A stretch of DNA of 64,000 nucleotides from JASJBU01 sp963797085 (lineage in GTDB: Bacteria > Pseudomonadota > Gammaproteobacteria > Chromatiales > Chromatiaceae). The notes beneath the pieces are model-generated. The model did not search any database. It saw only the letters and a list, made by a program, of their open reading frames with translations, and was not told the DNA's origin. Below, piece after piece: positions 42,672 through 51,902 of the stretch. Every line of letters starts with the position of its first letter. The stretch's first letter is position 1. The stretch covers positions 1 through 64,000 of the forward strand of contig CAWCOA010000009.1 of the NCBI GenBank assembly GCA_963797085.1, in the 5' to 3' direction. Both the position numbers and the translations under genes were made by a program.

Positions 42672-45600
42672 CTAATCCCAATCGCTCGTGTTGTGACAGC
42701 GACCACAGTCACGGTATTCGCTGACACTGCGGTTCCTATGCTCGTCCCGTTCGTAGTCATTGGCATGACAAGCCGCGCAGTCCGGCGCATAGCTGGCGAA
42801 GGGCCAGGGCACCGTTTGGCTGTTGCTGGTGTGGCAGTCTCTACAACTCAGCCGCGAGCCATGATTGGGATAGTTGCCGGAGAGGTGACGATAGGTGAGG
42901 ACCGGCGACCAGGCGGTGGTGCTGTGGCAGCTGTCACACTGCTCGGTCGTTACAAAGTGACCGGAAGGCATACCCGTTGCGGTACTGCCATTGTGGCAGG
43001 TGTTACAACTACCTGAAATGCCGCTGTGATCGAAACGTACGCTACTCCAGGTGGTCGTGGATGTATGGCAGTCATCACACTGGGCAGTCGTCGAAATGTG
43101 CCCATTGTGCTTGCCGGTTGCCGTGACACCATTATGACAGGTTGAGCAACTGCCACTCACACCACTATGATCGAAACGTACGTTGCTCCAACTTGATGTG
43201 GAAAGATGGCAATCGTCACACTGGGCCGACGTCTGCAGGTGACTGGACGATTTACCCGTGGCCGTGACGCCGTTGTGACAAGTTGAGCAGGTGCCACCCA
43301 CACCGGAGTGATCGAACTGAACACTGCCCCAACTGCTTGTAGAGGTATGGCAGCTATCGCATTGCGCAGATGTCTGGATGTGATCACCGGTCTTCCCGGT
43401 AGCGGTTACGCCATTGTGGCATGACGAGCAGGTACCACTCACACCGCTATGATCGAACCTGACACTTGACCAGCTGGACGTTGAAGTATGACAGTCATCA
43501 CATTGAGCGGTTGTCGATATGTGGCCGCTGGACTTACCCGTCGCATTGGTACCATTGTGACAACTAGAGCAGGTAGCAGACACATTAGTGTGGTCAAAAC
43601 GAACTGACGACCAAGTGCTCTGGGATGTATGGCAGGTATCACATTGTGCGGTAGTCGGAATATGATCCCCGGTCTTACCGGTTGCCGTCGAACCATTATG
43701 GCAACTGGAACAGGTGCCGGTAACTACCGAGTGATCAAAGTTGATGGCACTCCAGGTCGATTGTGAAACGTGACAACTGTCACAACCACTGTTGGTTGTC
43801 ACATGGTTTGCTGATTTGCCCGTTGCCGTAGTGCCGTTGTGACAAGTTGCACAGCTACCAGATACCGCAGAGTGGTCGAAATTGATTGCACTCCAGGTCG
43901 ATTGAGAGGCATGGCAGGAGTCGCAGCCGGAATTGGTCGCCACATGATTAGCGGACTTACCGGTTGCCGTGGTGCCATTGTGGCAGGTTGAACAGCTACC
44001 CGACACAGAAGAATGGTCAAATTTAACTGCGCTCCAGGTTGACTGGGAGACATGGCAGCTGTCACAACCACTATTGGTTGTCACATGGTTTGCTGATTTG
44101 CCCGTTGCTGTAGCGCCGTTATGACAACTCGCACAATTGCCTGAAACCACCGAATGGTCAAAGTTGATCGAACTCCAGGTTGACTGGGATAGATGGCAGG
44201 AATCACAGCCGGCATTTGTCGCCAGATGGCCCGATGACTTACCGGTTGCGGTAGTGCCATTGTGGCAGCTCACACAACTGCCAGTCGTCGAGGCATGATC
44301 AAAGTTGGTCGAGCTCCAGTTTGTCTGAGAGGTATGACAGGAATCACAGGATGCACTGGTTGTCACATGGCCTGATGACTTACCGGTTGCAGTCGTTCCA
44401 TTATGGCAGCTGTCACAACTACCGCTTACCATACCATGATCGAAGCGGATAGATGACCAAGTGCTGGTTGACACATGGCAGCTATCGCATTGACCGGTTG
44501 TGCTGATATGTCCTGAAGACTTACCGGTTGCTGTACGACCGTTGTGGCAGCTCGTACAGGTACCGGAGACATTCGTGTGATCAAATTTTCCGGTACTCCA
44601 GGTTACCGTCGTATGACACTCTTCGCATGAAGCACTGGTTGGAATATGGTTTGAATCCTTACCATTAGCGTTGGACCCGTTATGGCAAGACACACAATTA
44701 CCGGTTACCCCATTGTGGTCGAAACGTACACTCCCCCAACTGGTGTTGGATGTATGGCAGTTATCACAAGCGGCCGTAGTCTGCACATGACCAGAATCCT
44801 TGCCATTGGCGATAACCCCATTGTGGCAGCTGGCACAGGCGCCACTAATAACTGAATGGTCAAATTTCACCCGATCCCAGCTTGTAGTCGACGTATGACA
44901 ACGGTCACACTGGGCCGAAGTATTGACATGGCTGCCATTCTTACCAGTAGCCGTGCTGCCGTTGTGGCATGAAGAGCAGCTACCGCTGACACCCTCATGA
45001 GTAAAGTTATTGACATTCCAGCTATTGGTTATGTGACAGGTTTCGCAGGAAGCCGTTGTAGCAATATGTCCTGAATGTTTTCCAGTCGCCGTTGCACCAT
45101 TGTGGCAGGACTGGCAGCTTCCTGTTACACCCTCATGGGAGAAGTTAGTGACTCTCCAGTTATTGGTTGTATGACAGTTTTCGCAGGAAGCCTGGGTCGC
45201 GATGTGTCCACCATGTTTACCTGGGGCAGAAACGCCGTTGTGACAGGACTGGCAGCTTCCGGTTACACCCTCATGGGAGAAATTACTGACAGTCCAGTTA
45301 TTGGTCGTATGACAGGTTTCACAGGAGGCCTGGGTTGCAATGTGTCCGCCATGCTTACCGGTGGCAGATGAGCCATTGTGACAGGATTGACAGCTACCTG
45401 TTACACCATCATGTGAAAAGTTGCTGACATTCCAGTTACTGGTTGTATGACAGTTTTCGCAAGAGGCGCCTGTCGCAACATGAGAACTGTGTTTACCAGT
45501 CGCTGTTGCCCCGTTATGGCAAGACTGACAGCTCCCCATTACACCTTCATGGGAAAAACTCGAGACACGCCAGTCATTGGTCGTATGGCAAGTATCACAG

Positions 45601-46598
45601 GAGTATGTAGTAGCGACATGCCGGCTGTGTTTACCGGTCGCCGTTCTGCCATTATGGCAAGATTTACAGGTTCCACTGACCCCTTCATGGGAGAAGCTAG
45701 AAATATTCCAGCTGCCAACTGCATGACAGGTGTCGCACTGTGCATTGGTTGCAACATGGTTACGATGCTTACCAGTTGCTGAAGTACCGTTATGACAGGA
45801 TTCACAGGCCTGCGTTATCCCGTCATGAGAAAAGTTTAAAACTCGCCAGTTGTTTGTCGTGTGGCAAGTATCACATTGTTGATTTGTCTGTATATGCCTT
45901 GAGGATTTACCTGTGGCACTCGAACCATTATGGCAACTCGTGCAGGTTCCACTTGCGACACCGCCGTGGTCAAAAAAGACCATTCTCCAATTATTGGAAA
46001 TATGACATGTATCACAGCTTTCATTTGTTTTGATATGACGACCATGTTTGCCTTTCGCGGTGGACCCGTTATGACACCCCTTGCAGGTACCGATAACGGC
46101 CTGGTGATCCACCCTGCTGACACGCCCCCAACTGAACGTTGAATGACAGAATTCACAGGTATTGCTGGTCTTTATATGTGAGGAAGAGGTATTTTTACCT
46201 ATTGCCGTACTGCCGTTATGACAGGATACGCAGTTACCACTGACACTGCCATGATCAAATCTTGCAAGCCGCCAATTGGCAGATGTATGGCAATCATCAC
46301 AGGTATTGTTAGTGCGAATATGACTTGCCGGTTTTCCGGATGCCCTGACATTGTTATGGCAGCCGTTGCATCGTTCAGGAGTGCCCACGAAAATACCACT
46401 GAGATGACAACTGTCACACTCGACCCTTCGATGGCCACCAGTTAGTGGGAAACCTGTCGAGAAATGATCAAAATCACTGCCTGATGCCGCTAATGTTACT
46501 GTCGGCATCAACCACCCCGCTATCTGCAAGACAAGGCCGAACAGTAAGACTGAGACCCACCAGAACCTCGTCTGTTGTCGTTTAATATCAGTTTTCAT
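42672..46598 (-). CDS. Giant multiheme cytochrome c with 54 CXXCH motifs
   Basis: The start at 46598 (MKTDIKRQQ) is chosen for its GGGGA site and the signal peptide that follows (WWVSVLLFGLVLQIAG); an earlier in-frame start would overlap the upstream gene. The protein is 1,308 residues. By hand count it has 54 CXXCH heme sites: two before, 48 within, and four after a block of 24 tandem repeats. Each repeat has two CXXCH plus two extra His (in F-D/S-H and GKxxxH), enough to give every heme two His ligands. It is the third gene of a cyt b, 21-heme, 54-heme operon. It probably forms an extended periplasmic or extracellular electron wire. Confidence 0.93.
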   Translation of the reverse strand: MKTDIKRQQTRFWWVSVLLFGLVLQIAGWLMPTVTLAASGSDFDHFSTGFPLTGGHRRVECDSCHLSGIFVGTPERCNGCHNNVRASGKPASHIRTNNTCDDCHTSANWRLARFDHGSVSGNCVSCHNGSTAIGKNTSSSHIKTSNTCEFCHSTFSWGRVSRVDHQAVIGTCKGCHNGSTAKGKHGRHIKTNESCDTCHISNNWRMVFFDHGGVASGTCTSCHNGSSATGKSSRHIQTNQQCDTCHTTNNWRVLNFSHDGITQACESCHNGTSATGKHRNHVATNAQCDTCHAVGSWNISSFSHEGVSGTCKSCHNGRTATGKHSRHVATTYSCDTCHTTNDWRVSSFSHEGVMGSCQSCHNGATATGKHSSHVATGASCENCHTTSNWNVSNFSHDGVTGSCQSCHNGSSATGKHGGHIATQASCETCHTTNNWTVSNFSHEGVTGSCQSCHNGVSAPGKHGGHIATQASCENCHTTNNWRVTNFSHEGVTGSCQSCHNGATATGKHSGHIATTASCETCHITNSWNVNNFTHEGVSGSCSSCHNGSTATGKNGSHVNTSAQCDRCHTSTTSWDRVKFDHSVISGACASCHNGVIANGKDSGHVQTTAACDNCHTSNTSWGSVRFDHNGVTGNCVSCHNGSNANGKDSNHIPTSASCEECHTTVTWSTGKFDHTNVSGTCTSCHNGRTATGKSSGHISTTGQCDSCHVSTSTWSSIRFDHGMVSGSCDSCHNGTTATGKSSGHVTTSASCDSCHTSQTNWSSTNFDHASTTGSCVSCHNGTTATGKSSGHLATNAGCDSCHLSQSTWSSINFDHSVVSGNCASCHNGATATGKSANHVTTNSGCDSCHVSQSTWSAVKFDHSSVSGSCSTCHNGTTATGKSANHVATNSGCDSCHASQSTWSAINFDHSAVSGSCATCHNGTTATGKSANHVTTNSGCDSCHVSQSTWSAINFDHSVVTGTCSSCHNGSTATGKTGDHIPTTAQCDTCHTSQSTWSSVRFDHTNVSATCSSCHNGTNATGKSSGHISTTAQCDDCHTSTSSWSSVRFDHSGVSGTCSSCHNGVTATGKTGDHIQTSAQCDSCHTSTSSWGSVQFDHSGVGGTCSTCHNGVTATGKSSSHLQTSAQCDDCHLSTSSWSNVRFDHSGVSGSCSTCHNGVTATGKHNGHISTTAQCDDCHTSTTTWSSVRFDHSGISGSCNTCHNGSTATGMPSGHFVTTEQCDSCHSTTAWSPVLTYRHLSGNYPNHGSRLSCRDCHTSNSQTVPWPFASYAPDCAACHANDYERDEHRNRSVSEYRDCGRCHNTSDWD
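42939..46301 (-). repeat. 24 tandem di-heme repeats of 138-141 bp
   Basis: The coding repeat is 46 residues in the N-terminal half and 47 in the C-terminal half, where one residue is added before the Trp. The core pattern is CxxCH, about 18-19 residues with W and FxH, then CxxCH-NG-xxATGK-xxxH. Neighbouring units are very similar in DNA, pointing to expansion by unequal recombination. Confidence 0.9.
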
Positions 46599-46638
46599 CT
46601 TCATTTCCCCAACGGACATGGCTAGCCATCTTCCTTGT

Positions 46639-48204
46639 TCATTTAATGACTGCATTTTCAAATGACTCTGCATTGTGGCAACGCTCACAATGACGTCCAA
46701 AGCTACCCCGATGGCTATCATCTCCCCGGTGACAGCCATAGCATTGAGTCGAGAGATTGGTATGTTTTTCTAGTGAGTTTCTATGGCAGGCATTGCAATG
46801 GAGTTCACGATGCAGACCTTCGAGTGAATAATCTGTTTGGGTATCATGGTCGAAATACCAGAGCATCCACCCATTAGGATTATGACAACCACCACAGTGC
46901 TCACCGAATCGACCATCATGTGACTCTTCAGCTTGATGACAGGCATGACAGGTACTTTCCGTATTTCGATATTCTGCTGTCAAATGGCAGGACTCACATG
47001 AAGTAATTCCGTGCATGCCTATGAGGGGAAAGCTGGTTAGGTCATGGTCGAAAAAGACCTTTTCATTCCATCCGGATTCAGTATGACAGCTCCCACAATT
47101 CTCTCCCTGCTCCCCATTGTGCACATCATTTGCACGGTGACAGTCGATACAACCAGACTCTTTTATCGCATCCATAGATGTACTGCGATGGCAGGCCGTA
47201 CAAACCAGATCCAGGTGCTTTCCCTTCAATGGAAATTTTGTATCTTTTGAATGGTCGAATTCGACCTTCTTCCAGCCCTTTGTGGAATGGCACTCTTTGC
47301 AATCCGTACCATTTCGTCCTTTGTGCTCGTCGTCTTTTTCATGACATGCATTGCATGATTTATCTGGCTTCTCCTGATAAGGCTCTTTGACGTGGCAGGA
47401 TTCACATTTCGCCTCTTTATGTCGGCCAGCCAAAGAATATTCAGTAGCTTTATCATGATTAAAATTCAGCTTTTCCCACTCATCGCTTGTATGGCATTTC
47501 TCGCAATTTTCAGCGTAGAACCCATTATGGACATCATTGATAAAATGACATGAATAACAGTCCTTTGGGGTTTTCTTATAGAGTTCACCGGCATGACAAA
47601 GCTTGCAGGCCAAGTCTTCATGGCGCCCGATCAGCTTGTATTCCGCATCCTGGTTATGATCAAACGTTTGGCGTTTCCAATCTTCTTCGCTGTGGCACTT
47701 TTCACACTCTTCACCCAGCTTTCCACGGTGCGAATCATCTGACTTATGACACTCGAAGCAGGTTGTTGGAGCCTGACTATATTTCTTTATTTCTTCAGTG
47801 TGGCAGCTGACGCAATCTACAGTTTGATGAGCGCCATTCAATTCAAAATCAGTCTGACGATGATCGAAGAATTCGCTGTCAAATATTATGATTTTTTTAA
47901 CACGGCCCTCATGATCAGTATGACAATGTCTACATGCCTTACCCGGAGCTAATTTGCCATGAAATCCGGTCTTTTCCTTGACGTCTTTTTCAATATCCGA
48001 ATGGTCGTGGCAAGCAATACAGCGCAATGCCTGATTCTGTTTTTCAAGTGTTTCATGACACTTTTCGCATTCCTGCTCAAATTCTGCATGCCCGGCAATA
48101 AGATCACCAGGCATTAACAGAAGATCAAGCTTTCCCGCATATACTGGAAAATTTACTAAGAGCAAAGGAATGATTAGAAAGGCGAATGCCTTATGTATAT
48201 TCAT
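46639..48204 (-). CDS. Periplasmic multiheme cytochrome c with 21 CXXCH motifs
   Basis: This 521-residue protein has a signal peptide ending VYAG and 21 CXXCH motifs by hand count. The central part repeats about every 68 residues. Each unit has three CXXCH and three spare His (in FxH, GRH and EHKG/SHRG), again allowing bis-His ligation of every heme. It is very Lys/Glu-rich, unlike its Ser/Thr-rich 54-heme neighbour, so the two are different families. It lies 28 bases after the cytochrome b gene and 40 bases before the 54-heme gene, so the three form an operon. The likely role is periplasmic electron relay. Confidence 0.92.
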   Translation of the reverse strand: MNIHKAFAFLIIPLLLVNFPVYAGKLDLLLMPGDLIAGHAEFEQECEKCHETLEKQNQALRCIACHDHSDIEKDVKEKTGFHGKLAPGKACRHCHTDHEGRVKKIIIFDSEFFDHRQTDFELNGAHQTVDCVSCHTEEIKKYSQAPTTCFECHKSDDSHRGKLGEECEKCHSEEDWKRQTFDHNQDAEYKLIGRHEDLACKLCHAGELYKKTPKDCYSCHFINDVHNGFYAENCEKCHTSDEWEKLNFNHDKATEYSLAGRHKEAKCESCHVKEPYQEKPDKSCNACHEKDDEHKGRNGTDCKECHSTKGWKKVEFDHSKDTKFPLKGKHLDLVCTACHRSTSMDAIKESGCIDCHRANDVHNGEQGENCGSCHTESGWNEKVFFDHDLTSFPLIGMHGITSCESCHLTAEYRNTESTCHACHQAEESHDGRFGEHCGGCHNPNGWMLWYFDHDTQTDYSLEGLHRELHCNACHRNSLEKHTNLSTQCYGCHRGDDSHRGSFGRHCERCHNAESFENAVIK

Positions 48205-48232
48205 ACGCTTTGTACTTGCCTATTTAAGATTA

Positions 48233-49144
48233 TTAGTAGGCATGCACGGCGTAAACATGCACAAAACCAGTGATAATCATCATGACATACAGTGGTAGAT
48301 GCATTAGATGCCAAATTGCAAACAAACGTTCATAGAAATGCAGTTCCAGCATCTGCCTGATCAGCTTGTTGTGAGCCACCAGGATCTTTCTCATGTAAAG
48401 TTGTTTCCGTCTGACTTTTTCTCTCTCCCAACCCTTAAGTTTTGCGGCCGCCAGCAGTTTGACATTTAAAGACCGCATTACTGTGCGATAGAGCCTGACA
48501 GCATACAGCCTGGTCTTTACCCAGTGAATTGCGCTGTCAATCAGGCCTGTAGGAAGGTCAAGTGCACGAGTCTCATGCATACGCAGCAACTCCTGCGCCT
48601 TTGGTTTGAGCTCGAACAACGGACCCAGCTTCCTGTTGAGTTCTTTTGAATCAGTTCGAAGTGACTCGAAGGTTGCTTTTCTTCCATATAAACCATAGTG
48701 AATTCGAGTATAGAAATAGCGTCCAAAGAGACCACTGATTGCCACGATCAACATGCAGAAAAAAGCCACTCTGCCATTCATTGAACCCAATCTATAACTC
48801 GAATGCATGAGAATCAGGACTGGCCCAAGCACCCCAAAAACCATATGCAGGCGAAACCAGAACTTTACTGAGAGGTGGCGCGTCATCGCACGCCAATGCT
48901 TACTCATGGGATAAAGCAGGAGTAATAACATCAAAACTCCACCTACGATGCCAAACCAATAGCCCCAGCCATTCTCAGCAGTCCAGATCGCCTCTGTCCG
49001 ATTGATAAAAGCAACATATAGTAGAAAAATGGCAAACCCAGCAAAAAGTAATGTCACGAAGACATCCAGGGCTTTTCGCCAGGAAGATATAATATTTTCT
49101 AAAGAAAAATTATCTCTGTCCGCAGAGAGTGTTACCGTTCCCAT
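48233..49144 (-). CDS. Di-heme-type membrane cytochrome b
   Basis: This 304-residue protein is counted from the ATG at 49144, which has AGGGTG upstream. Four or five membrane helices are visible. Two of them each carry two His exactly 14 residues apart (LHMVFGVLGPVLILMH and HLPLYVMMIITGFVH), the classic spacing for two b-type hemes stacked across the membrane. A basic cytoplasmic loop (about 140-240) separates the helix pairs. It is the first gene of the cytochrome operon. It is best read as the inner-membrane step passing electrons between the divergent Fe-S flavoprotein and the periplasmic multiheme cytochromes. Confidence 0.82.
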   Translation of the reverse strand: MGTVTLSADRDNFSLENIISSWRKALDVFVTLLFAGFAIFLLYVAFINRTEAIWTAENGWGYWFGIVGGVLMLLLLLYPMSKHWRAMTRHLSVKFWFRLHMVFGVLGPVLILMHSSYRLGSMNGRVAFFCMLIVAISGLFGRYFYTRIHYGLYGRKATFESLRTDSKELNRKLGPLFELKPKAQELLRMHETRALDLPTGLIDSAIHWVKTRLYAVRLYRTVMRSLNVKLLAAAKLKGWEREKVRRKQLYMRKILVAHNKLIRQMLELHFYERLFAIWHLMHLPLYVMMIITGFVHVYAVHAY

Positions 49145-49412
49145 CTTCATCACCCTAAAAAAGTTATTTCGTGAGTTGTTATATTTTTTGCGTCTGTATC
49201 GACCAGCTGCATATAGAAAATGCCGACGCAGATTTATAATAAAATGGGAATAAAATCCCATCCATGAAGCGTTTCACATCTTACTCAATGAAGCTCATAT
49301 ATATTTGCGACATGCTGTGTAATTACTTTCAGGGTGGGAATTCGAAGATTTCGACTCATCCACAAAAAACGCCAATTCTGCTTTCTATTAATATGCTGAT
49401 GAATAACGAAAC

Positions 49413-50732
49413 GTGATGTCTTCAACTGTTGATCTCTATCTCATTTACCTGATTCCCCTCCTTCTCTTTTGGATGCTCTATGTCATTAATAGAAAAAGAA
49501 AATCAAAAATTAATCTCAACGTTATGACAGAGGAGTTCGAGGCCGGACTGACAGAACCCGCATCCCTTCACCCCGTAATTGACCCTGCAAAATGCATGGG
49601 ATGCGGCACCTGTGTCAGCGCTTGCCCAGAGGGGCATAATCATCCTGTCTTGGGCCTTATCGATGGCAAAGGACAATTGATTGCACCAACCAATTGCATT
49701 GGTCATGGCACCTGCAAGACTGCCTGCCCATTCGATGCCATCACACTTGTTTTCGGTACAGAGAAACGTGGTGTGGATATCCCCGTCCTCAGTCCGAATT
49801 ACGAAACCAACATGCCTGGGCTCTACATCGCCGGCGAATTGGGTGGAATGGGCCTAATTTCTAATGCTATCGAGCAGGGATATAAAACGCTGGATAGCAT
49901 TGCCGCTAAAATCGATCCCAATCACAAAGCGCCCCTCGATATTTTAATTGTGGGTGCAGGTCCTGCCGGATTCAGTGCATCATTGCGCGCCATGGAGAAA
50001 AATATCCGTGCCGTTACAGTGGAACAAGATTCATTGGGCGGAACCGTTTTCCAGTTTCCACGAGGTAAACTGGTAATGACAAGGAGTGTCATGCTACCCA
50101 TGCATGGTGAGGTTAAAATCACTGAAACCACAAAAGAAAAGCTGTTGAAGTTCTGGCAGAAAATTGAAAAGGCTACTGGAGTAAAGATCAACTACCATGA
50201 AAGAGTCGAGTCGATAACACCCATAGACAATGGCTATCTGGTAAAAACAAACCGCAATAGCTATGAAACCTGCACGGTTCTTTTAAGCATCGGACGCAGA
50301 GGCACCCCAAGGAAGCTTGGCGTAGAAGGTGAAGACCAGAGTAAAGTCACCTATCGACTGATAGATCCCGAGCAATACCAAAACCAGCATGTTCTGGTGG
50401 TAGGCGGCGGCGATAGTGCCCTCGAGGCAGCTACCAGCATTGCTAATGAACCCGGCACTACCGTCACGCTCTCTTATCGAAGTGGATCTTTCGTCCGCGC
50501 CAAACGGAAAAACAGAGACCGCGTAGATTCAGCTGCTGCGAACGGGAAACTCAAGCTTCTGCTGAATTCAAACGTTAAAGGGTTTACCAAGGAAACAGTC
50601 ACCATCGAACAGCAGGGTACAATAACCGAAATACCCAATAATGCCACCATTGTATGTGCGGGTGGGATTCTTCCCACCGGTTTTCTAAAAGACATTGGAA
50701 TAAGCGTGGAAACAAAACATGGCACAGCATAA
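49413..50732 (+). CDS. Membrane-anchored Fe-S/FAD pyridine-nucleotide oxidoreductase
   Basis: This 439-residue protein has a GTG start; an ATG one codon on is equally possible. One N-terminal membrane helix (about 8-26) leads to a ferredoxin domain. The first cluster site is complete (C61, C64, C67, C71). In the second site a His replaces the second Cys (C95, H98, C101, C105). A thioredoxin-reductase-like flavoprotein follows, with FAD motif VGAGPAG (180-186) and NAD(P)H motif VVGGGDSALEA. It diverges from the cytochrome b operon across about 270 bases. It probably exchanges electrons between NAD(P)H or ferredoxin and the cytochrome b. Confidence 0.87.
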   Translation: MMSSTVDLYLIYLIPLLLFWMLYVINRKRKSKINLNVMTEEFEAGLTEPASLHPVIDPAKCMGCGTCVSACPEGHNHPVLGLIDGKGQLIAPTNCIGHGTCKTACPFDAITLVFGTEKRGVDIPVLSPNYETNMPGLYIAGELGGMGLISNAIEQGYKTLDSIAAKIDPNHKAPLDILIVGAGPAGFSASLRAMEKNIRAVTVEQDSLGGTVFQFPRGKLVMTRSVMLPMHGEVKITETTKEKLLKFWQKIEKATGVKINYHERVESITPIDNGYLVKTNRNSYETCTVLLSIGRRGTPRKLGVEGEDQSKVTYRLIDPEQYQNQHVLVVGGGDSALEAATSIANEPGTTVTLSYRSGSFVRAKRKNRDRVDSAAANGKLKLLLNSNVKGFTKETVTIEQQGTITEIPNNATIVCAGGILPTGFLKDIGISVETKHGTA

Positions 50733-51882
50733 TCAGGGAATGAAAATACTTTTTATGACGATCGCTACTCACTTACTGCTAATTTTCTTAAGCCTGACGA
50801 TTCCCAATGTTTATAGCGCAACACCTAATGACTCTGCAGAACAATTGCACAGAGAGGCAGATACAGCTGTCCGGATGCGTAATTTTTCTCGTGCCGCAGA
50901 AATTTATCTCGAACTGGCCGAAGCCGGAGATAAAGAGGCTCAGTACACCTTAGGAAACCTCTATCGAGCTGGCCGTGGTGTGGACCAGGATCATGAAAAA
51001 GCTTTTCAATGGTTTCTGAAAGCCGCCGATCAAGGGCATGCCAAAGCTCAATACATCACAGGTACGATGTTCGAGCATGGATGGGGGGTCACTGCAAGCC
51101 GGGATAAAGCCAAAGATTGGTATTCAAAGGCCGCTGCAGAGGGACATGGCCTCGCAGAACAGAAACTACATCAGATTGACTCTAATCTGCCTGCAATCGC
51201 TCCGGAATCCGTACCATTCGCCGAGCAATTCACGCGGGCAGCCGCGAGTGGTAAGAATGAACTCATTCGATCACTGTTAGAATCAGGCCAATCACCCAAC
51301 ATGATCGACAAGTACGGCCGCACAGCCCTGCATGAAGCGACAATCAACAATCAACAATCCACTGTTAAATTACTATTGTCTTCAGGAGCCGATCCAAACA
51401 AGCATGACAAGACTGGGGATACTCCCCTGCACATTGCTGCAGCACTCGGCCATGTAAAAATCTTCAAACAGTTGCTCAATAAAAGCGCTGACACACAAGC
51501 CAGGGATACAAACGGAAATACCAGCCTGATCCTTGCCAGCGGAAAAAAACAACAAAAGATTGTAGACCTGCTTCTCAAACGTGGTGTCCAGCTAGACGCC
51601 GAGAACAACAAGGGACAAACAGCGCTAAGCATCGCCCGCCTCAGAGGCTACCAGCAGATTGCAGAAAATCTTATTGCCTCCGGGGCGACTGATGTCGTCG
51701 ATCAGCCCTCACGACAGTTTGCCGATCTGAAACTGATTGACGAGTCTGTCAGCAAAAAATCAGGGTTGGATCCGAAGAGACACTCTTTGCAGGCTGGAGC
51801 ACTCTCCATCAAGCTGCTTGGCGCGGCCAGCTCCCACTTGTCAAAGCGCTCATCGACAGGGGCAGCGATATCGATTCATTAG
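50719..51882 (+). CDS. Sel1/ankyrin protein, N-terminal fragment
   Basis: It has a signal peptide (KILFMTIATHLLLIFLSL), two Sel1 repeats and four or five ankyrin repeats (NKHDKTGDTPLHIAAALGHV). The true protein continues in another frame after about residue 353. Confidence 0.7.
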   Translation: MAQHNQGMKILFMTIATHLLLIFLSLTIPNVYSATPNDSAEQLHREADTAVRMRNFSRAAEIYLELAEAGDKEAQYTLGNLYRAGRGVDQDHEKAFQWFLKAADQGHAKAQYITGTMFEHGWGVTASRDKAKDWYSKAAAEGHGLAEQKLHQIDSNLPAIAPESVPFAEQFTRAAASGKNELIRSLLESGQSPNMIDKYGRTALHEATINNQQSTVKLLLSSGADPNKHDKTGDTPLHIAAALGHVKIFKQLLNKSADTQARDTNGNTSLILASGKKQQKIVDLLLKRGVQLDAENNKGQTALSIARLRGYQQIAENLIASGATDVVDQPSRQFADLKLIDESVSKKSGLDPKRHSLQAGALSIKLLGAASSHLSKRSSTGAAISIH

Positions 51883-51902
51883 GACCCGAAGGGTTAACAC
51901 CC

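Noticed and set aside
42939..46301. Regular 140-bp repeats as a possible CRISPR or satellite array
   Set aside because: The repeats are in frame, encode CXXCH motifs and lack unique spacers, so they are protein repeats.
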